Below, in pieces: positions 9,125 through 15,429 of a stretch of DNA of 31,413 nt; position 1 is the stretch's first letter; each line of letters starts with the position of its first letter. The position numbers were made by a program, and so were the translations under genes. The stretch is from a virus, in the IMG/VR virus record IMGVR_UViG_3300037189_000459, positions 1-31,413 of that record; one strand, given 5' to 3'. The notes under the pieces are model-generated. The model was given only the letters and a program-made list of their open reading frames with translations. It was not told the DNA's origin and made no database searches.

Positions 9125-9621
9125 TTTTTTAACGCCAATGCATCTGATTTATCTTTGCTGCCTTGTGAGCTACCAAAATAAAAGCTTATGACTTGAGTTG
9201 CAGCACTTGTAAGAAATCCCAAAGCATAGATAACGATATTTTCCTGACTGTCTGGAATATTCACAAACATCAAAATACCAACCAATAGAAATGCCACCAT
9301 CACAATACCCAATGCTAAGATAGGCATAACTAACTTCTCAAGCCAATGCACATTAGGATTTGTTGCTATCGCTATACGTGCAGCTCTTGCATCGCCACGA
9401 TCTTTCACTTCTTGCTCAAACATGAACTCTTCATGTTTCATAGCAGCTTCTTTAAGTGATGCTATCTTTTCATCCGATAGCTTCCCATCGGAATCAGGAG
9501 TTAAAGTTATGCCTAGCTTTTCTTCAACCGCAGAAACACCTTTGTCTAATACAGAATCAACGACCTTCTGCATGCCAGCTCCTGCAAGCTGGGATAGGAT
9601 TGGTACTAGTAGTGGTAACAT
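9121..9621 (-). CDS. Holin-like membrane protein (GTA-holin type)
   Basis: This 166-residue protein has a long helical, charged N-terminal part and two clear hydrophobic spans at about residues 97-121 (KLVMPILALGIVMVAFLLVG) and 129-151 (IVIYALGFLTSAATQVISFY). It ends FYFGSSQGSKDKSD. The FGSS.GS.xK ending is characteristic of the gene-transfer-agent-type holin family (GTA_holin_3TM). The N-terminal segment at residues 1-15 is also hydrophobic and may be a third span. Holins open the inner membrane so the endolysin encoded next can reach the wall. The junctions with both neighbours overlap (TAATG upstream, ATGA downstream), supporting tight co-translation. Confidence 0.75.
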   Translation of the reverse strand: MLPLLVPILSQLAGAGMQKVVDSVLDKGVSAVEEKLGITLTPDSDGKLSDEKIASLKEAAMKHEEFMFEQEVKDRGDARAARIAIATNPNVHWLEKLVMPILALGIVMVAFLLVGILMFVNIPDSQENIVIYALGFLTSAATQVISFYFGSSQGSKDKSDALALKK

Positions 9622-10241
9622 TAATTTGCCCCTTGATCAAACATCCAGTGAATAAACCACGCAAACCCTGCAATAATTGCAGTGATTACAAACCCACCTA
9701 TGCAGTTATATATAATATTTAACGTGCGTTGTAGTTTGCGCTTCTTACGCATTTTTTCTGCTGCTATTGCTAATCTTGCTTCTGTTGCTGCTCGTCTAGC
9801 GTCTTCTGCTTTAGCTTCACGCTCACGACGTAACTTACTTAATCTTTGCCAGAACTCATCCCACATCCCACTCTCATCAAAGTGGTAAATCATTACATGC
9901 TTGATCTGAGCGTAATACTGTGTAATTTCCCTATCTGCCGCCATCATGTCCATCACAAACTCAGCATCACTGATTGGGTCATCTACTGGTTGCCCATTTG
10001 CTATTGCTTCATCTTGCTTTTTCTTTGCATCTTCTAATTGCGATCTATTCTCTTCATATCTACTTGCTGCTGAGAAAAACTTCTTCACAGGCGAAAGTGA
10101 CTGACCTAACTTTTTTCCTGAGTCAACGCACTCTTGGATACTATCAACAGCTTCTCGAGCCTCATCGGCTGCTGATTTAACTGCGTTAACTACGAGCCTT
10201 ACGCCCTGTATAGCTAACCCTATTGTCATCGGGTCGATCAT
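9621..10241 (-). CDS. C-terminally anchored helical membrane protein in lysis cassette
   Basis: This 206-residue protein is largely helical and charged over residues 20-165, with dense Ala/Arg/Glu/Lys heptads near 138-172. It then has one hydrophobic span at about residues 175-200 (LNIIYNCIGGFVITAIIAGF) and a short tail. A C-terminal membrane anchor with a cytoplasmic coiled coil would face inward. The start MIDPMTIGLAIQGVRLVVNAV resembles a family common in aquatic phages next to lysis or virion genes. It precedes the holin with a TAATG overlap. Its role is uncertain: it could be a lysis regulator or an inner-membrane partner. It does not look like an inner-membrane spanin, which carries its anchor at the N-terminus. 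Confidence 0.65.
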   Translation of the reverse strand: MIDPMTIGLAIQGVRLVVNAVKSAADEAREAVDSIQECVDSGKKLGQSLSPVKKFFSAASRYEENRSQLEDAKKKQDEAIANGQPVDDPISDAEFVMDMMAADREITQYYAQIKHVMIYHFDESGMWDEFWQRLSKLRREREAKAEDARRAATEARLAIAAEKMRKKRKLQRTLNIIYNCIGGFVITAIIAGFAWFIHWMFDQGAN

Positions 10242-10250
10242 AATTTACTT

Positions 10251-10472
10251 TCATTTGTCAGCTTTGTTATCTAGCTTGTCAAAAATTTGTTTAAGCATAC
10301 CTTTTACATCATCTATATCACGACGATAATCATCTTTCTGAACATAGGTGCGAGGAAGCTCTGCAACTTTATCTTCAAGACGAATTATTGATCTAGATAT
10401 GTTATTAAGTATCCAGCCACCAAAACATCCAGCAACTGCAAATACAACATTAATTAAAAATTGTGATTCCAT
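10251..10472 (-). CDS. Small N-terminally anchored protein with short coiled coil
   Basis: This 73-residue protein has one hydrophobic segment at residues 5-22 (FLINVVFAVAGCFGGWIL) followed by a charged helical tail (RLEDKVAELPRTYVQKDDYR and on to the end) that probably oligomerises. The layout is that of haemolysin XhlA-like or small holin-accessory proteins of phages: an N-terminal anchor plus a soluble coiled tail. It follows the fibre gene by 2 bases and heads the lysis cassette. The start at ATG 10472 puts the hydrophobic span directly at the N-terminus. Function as holin partner, antiholin or spanin component cannot be separated from sequence alone. Confidence 0.6.
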   Translation of the reverse strand: MESQFLINVVFAVAGCFGGWILNNISRSIIRLEDKVAELPRTYVQKDDYRRDIDDVKGMLKQIFDKLDNKADK

Positions 10473-10474
10473 AA

Positions 10475-12235
10475 TTAAGCAATCCTGTAATAAACATAGG
10501 CACTAGTTCCAGTTCTACGAAACCTAAATAATGCTGAACTTGATGCAGCAATAGAGGTTTGACCAGAGCCAAGTGTAGTGCCAGAACCAGCAGTAATTGT
10601 TACAGCTACTGTAGTTGAGTTATTTATAATAGCTAGATCAAAAGAAGCATTTGTAATGCTGTTAGTAGCCAATATGGGAAACTGTGAATCAATTGAAGCC
10701 CCACTTGGCATTGTCAATGCATATGTACTAGCACCAGTACACGTAAAAATTCCAGTAGCTAGTTGAGCAGCAGTTACGGTTGCGGCAGCACTAAATGCGG
10801 TTGCCGCAGCCTGTCTTTGGAAATTAACGCCATAAGCACTAAAAGATTCAGTTGTGTAAAATATTTCTTTAGTATTTGGATCGCACTGTACTGATCCACC
10901 AGACAAAGATGCTGTGTTAGTAGAATTTCTTGGTGCATTAATAAACACACCTGCATTTAATGGTGTAAATGCAGTTGACTGTGTACTTAATACAATCATC
11001 GTGCCATTAGAGCCATTAATTTGATTGCCAATCAGTATTGATCGAGTAACTGCTGCATTATTTGATCTACCTATAGATATAGTATCAGAGGCAGAAGCTG
11101 AGGTATTAGCACCAAGAGCTATAGCGTTAAGTGCTAGAGCGCTTGCACTTGTTCCAATCGCAACAGCAGAATTATTTGCGCCTGTTCCATTGCCAATTGC
11201 AATTGCACCCGGATTTGAAGTTAAAATTGTTGCGCTTGCTCCAATAGCAATACCATTATTTGATGTTGCACCAACATTTGCTGACGCTCCAATAGCTATA
11301 CCAGATGGGGCAGAGTTTGATGCAGCATTACCAATTGATAATCCACTTGTTCCAGTAGCTTGCACGTCTGCGTTATAACCTAGTGCAGCAGCCCCAGTAG
11401 CTAAAACATTTGATCCTGATCCAAAAGCAGCGCCAGTTCCAACGGATGAGGATGAAGAGCCTATTGCTGTGCCACTTGCACCTGTAACAGATGAACCTCC
11501 TCCTACTGCTGTTCCAGATGCGCCACCAGAACCAATTGTTGACCCAACACCTACAGCGACTGCTGAAGTAGCAGCAGCATTAATTGCCGCATTATTCCCT
11601 AATGAGGTATTAGCTGAAGCACCACTACCAGTAGCACCAAAAACCAAACCAAGAGCAGTAGGGGTAGCAGCTACCGCAACCGCATAGTTTGGAATATTTA
11701 AAGTATTAGATGAGAATGTAGCAGCACCAGAAGTACCAGTAGTCGTCAATGAAATGACACCCTGATACTGAGGAATGTTAAATACATTAGATGAAAATGT
11801 TGCTGCACCAGAAGTGTTAAGAGTAGTCAAACTAACTGGGGATTGAAAATCAGAGTTAGCTACAGCAGCAAAAAGACCGCCACCATTCCCTTTAATTATG
11901 CCTGTAACGCTAGTTGTAAGAGTAATTGCAGGTGTTGTTGTGGCAGTTGCTACCGTTCCAGCAAATCCATTTGCAGAAGCAACGCTTAAACTTGTTACAG
12001 TGCCATTTCCATAAATTGGAATATTTAAAGCATTGCTAACTAAAGTTGCCGCACCACTTGTTCCAGTAGTAGTTAAAGTAATCTCACCAGAAGAAAGAAG
12101 AACAACATTGTTACTTGCATTAAGCGTATATAGTTTTCTGTCCGTTACATTAACCGCTAATTCACCACGAACTAACTGACCTGATGACGGAACTGCACCA
12201 GCAGAAGAACTATTTTTTGTAATAATTACTGGCAT
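10475..12235 (-). CDS. Tail fibre with YadA-like head repeats
   Basis: The protein has 586 residues. The N-terminal module (LVRGELAVNVTDRKLYT, residues 21-37) is a common phage fibre start. Three LTTTGTSGAATFSSN-type repeats (about 53-76, 135-158 and 161-184) flank a SVASANGFAGTVATATTTPA module (84-103) that also occurs in the 749-aa fibre. Residues about 224-403 are about a dozen 14-residue repeats of the SGIAIGASA / AVAIGTSA type, as in the left-handed beta-roll head of trimeric autotransporter adhesins. Residues about 470-586 form a distal Ser/Thr-rich domain, probably the receptor-binding tip. A strong GGAGG ribosome site precedes the ATG. The likely product is a trimeric fibre. Confidence 0.8.
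   Translation of the reverse strand: MPVIITKNSSSAGAVPSSGQLVRGELAVNVTDRKLYTLNASNNVVLLSSGEITLTTTGTSGAATLVSNALNIPIYGNGTVTSLSVASANGFAGTVATATTTPAITLTTSVTGIIKGNGGGLFAAVANSDFQSPVSLTTLNTSGAATFSSNVFNIPQYQGVISLTTTGTSGAATFSSNTLNIPNYAVAVAATPTALGLVFGATGSGASANTSLGNNAAINAAATSAVAVGVGSTIGSGGASGTAVGGGSSVTGASGTAIGSSSSSVGTGAAFGSGSNVLATGAAALGYNADVQATGTSGLSIGNAASNSAPSGIAIGASANVGATSNNGIAIGASATILTSNPGAIAIGNGTGANNSAVAIGTSASALALNAIALGANTSASASDTISIGRSNNAAVTRSILIGNQINGSNGTMIVLSTQSTAFTPLNAGVFINAPRNSTNTASLSGGSVQCDPNTKEIFYTTESFSAYGVNFQRQAAATAFSAAATVTAAQLATGIFTCTGASTYALTMPSGASIDSQFPILATNSITNASFDLAIINNSTTVAVTITAGSGTTLGSGQTSIAASSSALFRFRRTGTSAYVYYRIA
11027..11566 (-). repeat. YadA-like short repeats in 586-aa fibre gene
   Basis: About a dozen degenerate units of roughly 14 codons encode (A/S)xAIGxxAxA-like segments (SGIAIGASAN, NGIAIGASAT, GAIAIGNGTG, SAVAIGTSAS). 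This is the spacing of the trimeric left-handed beta-roll head of YadA/Hia-type adhesins. Confidence 0.75.
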
Positions 12236-12463
12236 TTAAACCTCCAATGGTCTATCTGGTCGAACAAACGGCAATGTAATATTTTCCGTTTGGCGAGCTG
12301 GTAAGCGGTATGGATCAAGATCATCCAAGTCATCACGACAAACCCGAAGTCCGGGGCTGTTAGGGTCTGAATATAAATCAGTAATTGACATCTTTCTACT
12401 GCATCGGTCGCAAAGACCAATGCCATAAGATGACTTGCCTGTTGGATCGTACCAAATGCTCAT
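12236..12463 (-). CDS. Small conserved CxxC protein, possible zinc ribbon
   Basis: This 75-residue protein has CDRC at residues 18-21 and a further single Cys at residue 42 (LRVCRDDLD), followed by DPYRLPARQTENITLPF. A CxxC plus a third Cys could bind a metal, with an Asp or His completing the site, but the second pair is not a clean CxxC as in many zinc ribbons. I recall similar small proteins with the YRLP.R.TENITL ending beside gp4-like genes in related phages. It overlaps the upstream gp4-like stop as ATGA and is followed immediately by the fibre gene. It may be a small structural or assembly protein; the function is unknown. Confidence 0.7.
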   Translation of the reverse strand: MSIWYDPTGKSSYGIGLCDRCSRKMSITDLYSDPNSPGLRVCRDDLDDLDPYRLPARQTENITLPFVRPDRPLEV

Positions 12464-13446
12464 CTTGTATACACCGCAATGTTAGGAGTGAAATAAATTG
12501 GAGAGTTATCACGCTCTTCCATCTCTGCTTCATTAAGCGCCCTTATAGCCTTCTGATCAATAATAGGGATCATTGCTGGGTCAACTTGTGGAAGCTCTTC
12601 TGCAAATCTTGCTGCTAACTGATACACAATAGCTTCATACCAACGCTGTGGGACTTCAATTTCTTGCGTTAATGTACCTACATCCATGATGTAACGCTTC
12701 ACATAGGTAGTGACTTGAGCTATTGCAGTTGATACGCTTGGGACAGGCCATATGTACATGATTGGCTCATCAAGAGTTCTGTCTAACCAAAACTGTAAAG
12801 GTTTACCTTGAAATGCTTTGTTTGGTAGGTTTGCATAGCTGTCTCGATTCAAACGAGCCATTGGTATTTCATTTGGTGTGTTACCAAATACAAATTGAGC
12901 AGGAGAAAAACCTACCCCATAACCAAAAACTCTGATGTATGAAGTGGTTATAGGTACTGGAACGTCTTTCCATGTCCACTTATTAGCTAAACCAGCAGCA
13001 TCCATTACGAGCAGAGTCGTCCAAGTAGTTCCGTTTGTAGAAGTTTGAACTAAATAATTAGTGCTTACACTAGAACCATAAAGCAGACCTACTGTAGATA
13101 TTGAGGTTGGGCTAGTAAAATTTACTGTATATGAATTACTTGTGATAGTAGTGACACCAGTTTGAGCTTCTACTGTGCGGTAATTTGTATTAAGTAAATC
13201 AACAATGCCATTGCCAACTGGGACTTCTGCATTAGCTGGTTGGAGTGGAAGGATTAGCTTTTCAATGCACCATAGCTGAAGCCCTCTGTTTGCCAGAGCG
13301 GATAGCAATAGGTACAAAGTTTCTTGAGCGGTAACCATTTGCTCGCCACCAACCCCTTCAGGCGGCAAACGGCATTTGCGAAACGCATGATCAATAATTT
13401 TGCGAGTATTAAATACAGTTTGAGAAACTGTTCCAGAAACCGCCAC
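12460..13446 (-). CDS. P22 gp4-like head-tail connector with discoidin-like insertion
   Basis: The protein has 328 residues and starts at a GTG (13446) with AAGGAG 7 bases upstream. Residues 1-87 and about 186-328 resemble the helical connector that docks under the portal (P22 gp4/T7 gp11 class): an N-terminal RKIIDHAFRKCRLPPEG helix, then YIMDVGTLTQEIEVPQRWYE and RALNEAEMEERDNSP near the end. Residues about 88-185 form a beta-rich insertion (VQTSTNGTTWTTL, WTWKDVPVPITTSYIRVFGY) with the look of a discoidin/F5-8 type C carbohydrate-binding module. The family's core members are about 170-200 residues, so this protein is long by roughly the size of that insertion. It is the first gene after a possible promoter and hairpin. 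Confidence 0.75.
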   Translation of the reverse strand: MAVSGTVSQTVFNTRKIIDHAFRKCRLPPEGVGGEQMVTAQETLYLLLSALANRGLQLWCIEKLILPLQPANAEVPVGNGIVDLLNTNYRTVEAQTGVTTITSNSYTVNFTSPTSISTVGLLYGSSVSTNYLVQTSTNGTTWTTLLVMDAAGLANKWTWKDVPVPITTSYIRVFGYGVGFSPAQFVFGNTPNEIPMARLNRDSYANLPNKAFQGKPLQFWLDRTLDEPIMYIWPVPSVSTAIAQVTTYVKRYIMDVGTLTQEIEVPQRWYEAIVYQLAARFAEELPQVDPAMIPIIDQKAIRALNEAEMEERDNSPIYFTPNIAVYTR

Positions 13447-13470
13447 TTTTATTCTCCTTCAAGTCGCAGC

Positions 13471-13485
13471 TCGCTGAAACAGCGA
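13471..13485 (-). promoter_or_regulatory. Compact hairpin at 5' end of gp4-like transcript
   Basis: TCGCTG and CAGCGA pair perfectly (6 base pairs) around a 3-base loop. It lies 7 bases from the possible transcription start and 12 bases before the AAGGAG ribosome site. A hairpin at the very 5' end often protects RNA from decay, or it can modulate ribosome loading. It lacks a T-run, so it is not a terminator. Confidence 0.4.
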
Positions 13486-13491
13486 TCTCAA

Positions 13492-13505
13492 GAGACTAGA
13501 TTATA
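13492..13505 (-). promoter_or_regulatory. Possible -10 box (TATAAT) before gp4-like gene
   Basis: On the minus strand, a perfect TATAAT lies at 13500-13505 in a 69-base gap, one of the longest intergenic gaps of the window. It is about 54 bases before the GTG start. No convincing -35 box is visible at a 16-18 base spacing, so sigma-70 use is uncertain; an activator or phage-specific factor could compensate. Transcription would begin near 13493. Confidence 0.3.
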
Positions 13506-13515
13506 AATTAACTTA

Positions 13516-15111
13516 TTAGCATTTAGGGGTGCGATTAAAGGTTGGAACACCTTTTTTCATAGCAGACCCACCTTTGCGCATACCACCCATGGATGACATT
13601 GGAGACATAGCTTCAATTTCTTCATGCTTAATCATCTTTGCAGGAGCGCCAGCCTTTTTAAGCAAAGATATTTCTTTCTTTATAACAGCTTCAGGCTCTC
13701 GCTTCATGCCAACTAGCTTTACACCTTTAACTGGAGCTTTGCCGCCTTTTTTAAGCTCTAAAACAGTACCTTTACCACCTTTATGCTCTTGCTGATCATG
13801 CTGCTTCATAGCTTTTTTGATCATTGCCTTGTCTTGAGCCTTGTCTTTAGCTGAGCTTTCCATAGATTTTGCATTTTTTGATGCTTTAGGATTATCTTTT
13901 GAAACACTACCACCTTCTTTTAACCCAGTATTCGAAGGAAGTGATCTTCCAATCAAACCACGAACTTTTGAAAATTTTGGGGAAATACTTTGTAAAGCTC
14001 TAGTTACATTACTAGAATTTTGAGCTGGAGCTGGCTGCGGATTGGTAGCAAGCGCCCTTCCAATAAAACCACGATTTTGTGAAAAACTCGGAGAAAATCT
14101 TTGCAATGCATTAGTTATATTACCCATATTTTGGGATTGAGCTGGCTGTGGATTGGAATCCCTAAGCGCAGAAGAAATCAAACCAATTTTTGGTTGAATT
14201 TTTTGCATTGCACTACTTAAATTATCTTTAACTAAGGATGGTTGTGTATCTGTTGGTTGGCTATCTTGGCTGCCACGCATATTTTCAACCATTTTTAATG
14301 CTTTAGACAAAATACCACCTGACGCATAACCCTGAACTTCTCCACCTTCTTTCATTCTTACAGGGCTTGGCAGTAAATTTGCCTTACCTTGACCTTCTTC
14401 ATATCGGCTTCTAGATTCAGCAGCTTCTCTTTTTGCGTCTTCAGCTAACTTTAATTTTGTAGCTTTTGCCTTGGCATTCCTTCGTTGAATTGGTGCATCA
14501 TCAAAGTCATACATACCACCTGCCGCATAACCTTTTACCTCACCGCCTTCTTGCATCTTTTTAGCGGAGTTTTTGAAATCTTGTGCAGAAGGAGCGCCTT
14601 TAGAGCCAGCTTTTCTCATTTTCTCACCAGAGCCTTCTTTAATACGCTCTCTTTTTGCATGGATGTTGTCCCACAATCCAACCTTGCCGCCTTTTTGTCT
14701 TGCTATAGGCGCACTGCTACGATCCTGTATAGCATCCATGCTACGTTTTAATGCTGAATATGGGTCTTTACTAGGAGGTATTCTATTCGCTATAGCTTCT
14801 GCTTTATGTCTAGCATCAGTAGCTTTCCTAATCTCCATGTTCCTATCAGTCGCAGCTTTTATCGCAACTGGATCAATTAGAAGCGGGCTTCCTTTTCTAT
14901 TAGGATTTGCATTTGCTTTATTAATAACCGCTTGATTCTCTTTTTGGCGCTGCATAGCGGGGTCAAGAGGAGCAGGAGTTGGCATTGGCTTTTTAGCAGC
15001 CATAGGAGCGGCGACTGGTTCAGTAGCACCACCAAATGCATAGCCTTTTACGGCTGGACGAGGGTTTGGCTTGTTAAAAGTAAACTCACCATACTTAATA
15101 TTTTTGCCCAT
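13516..15111 (-). CDS. Basic low-complexity virion protein with repeated GG-boxes
   Basis: This 531-residue protein is strongly basic, with long Lys/Ala/Pro disordered stretches. It carries GG-boxes at VKGYAFGG (21-28), KGGKVGLW (140-147), EGGEVKGYAAGG (188-199), EGGEVQGYASGG (255-266), KEGGSVS (398-404) and KKGGKAPVKG (454-463). Residues 146-174 contain DNIHAKRERIKEGSGEKMRK, a peptide I recall from several aquatic phage proteins. Three degenerate 37-residue repeats occupy about 297-394. No enzyme motif, coiled coil or membrane span is visible. High basicity suggests nucleic-acid or capsid-interior contact. AAGGAA lies upstream of the ATG. It is probably a structural or ejected protein; the function is unknown. 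Confidence 0.7.
   Translation of the reverse strand: MGKNIKYGEFTFNKPNPRPAVKGYAFGGATEPVAAPMAAKKPMPTPAPLDPAMQRQKENQAVINKANANPNRKGSPLLIDPVAIKAATDRNMEIRKATDARHKAEAIANRIPPSKDPYSALKRSMDAIQDRSSAPIARQKGGKVGLWDNIHAKRERIKEGSGEKMRKAGSKGAPSAQDFKNSAKKMQEGGEVKGYAAGGMYDFDDAPIQRRNAKAKATKLKLAEDAKREAAESRSRYEEGQGKANLLPSPVRMKEGGEVQGYASGGILSKALKMVENMRGSQDSQPTDTQPSLVKDNLSSAMQKIQPKIGLISSALRDSNPQPAQSQNMGNITNALQRFSPSFSQNRGFIGRALATNPQPAPAQNSSNVTRALQSISPKFSKVRGLIGRSLPSNTGLKEGGSVSKDNPKASKNAKSMESSAKDKAQDKAMIKKAMKQHDQQEHKGGKGTVLELKKGGKAPVKGVKLVGMKREPEAVIKKEISLLKKAGAPAKMIKHEEIEAMSPMSSMGGMRKGGSAMKKGVPTFNRTPKC
13930..14223 (-). repeat. Three degenerate ~37-residue repeats in basic GG-box protein
   Basis: Units at residues about 297-330, 331-367 and 368-394 share N(L/I/V)(S/T)xA(M/L)Qx(I/F)(Q/S)P followed by (L/F)I(S/G)(S/R)(A/S)L and a NPQPAxxQN linker. 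Within each unit the pattern is amphipathic-helical. The linker is Pro/Gln-rich. Confidence 0.75.
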
Positions 15112-15127
15112 GATTATTTCCTTTAAT

Positions 15128-15427
15128 TTAACAATCCCACTTGCGTAAGGCTTTATTGATTCTTGAATTAGGGTCTTTTGCAGTCTCAGCAGAAGTTAGC
15201 TTTGCTTTCATGCCACCCATACGAGCGCAGAAGGAACTTCTACGAGAAGCTTTAGCAGGACTCTTTGCAGCAGCCTCTTTAGAGACTGGTGGCTTTAAAT
15301 TACTGCCAGTTGCTTTATTATAAGCATCACGACCTGCTTGGCTTAAACCACCCTCTGGATTTTTATGCTTAACAGTCAAATTAACCTGACCGCCTTTTGC
15401 AAAATGCCAACCTTTAATAATCGCCAT
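15128..15427 (-). CDS. Small basic protein with GG-box and SFCARM...NSRINKALRKW motif
   Basis: I choose the ATG at 15427 (99 aa). An alternative TTG start lies at 15439, but GGAG sits 6 bases before the ATG, and this places the start just after the upstream stop. The protein starts MAIIKGWHFAKGGQVNLTVK, with a GG-box at about residues 9-13 and a second PEGGLSQAGRDAY near 24-36. It ends RRSSFCARMGGMKAKL followed by DPNSRINKALRKWDC. I recall this C-terminal pattern in small basic phage proteins, including cyanophage members of DUF6321-like families. It is probably a virion-associated or nucleic-acid-binding protein; the function is unknown. Confidence 0.7.
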   Translation of the reverse strand: MAIIKGWHFAKGGQVNLTVKHKNPEGGLSQAGRDAYNKATGSNLKPPVSKEAAAKSPAKASRRSSFCARMGGMKAKLTSAETAKDPNSRINKALRKWDC

Positions 15428-15429
15428 GA

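Noticed and set aside
10422-10430. Lipobox-like VAGC in the 73-aa protein, suggesting an outer-membrane spanin
   Set aside because: There is no positively charged N-terminus, the hydrophobic stretch continues past the Cys, and the rest is not Pro-rich; a plain membrane anchor fits better.
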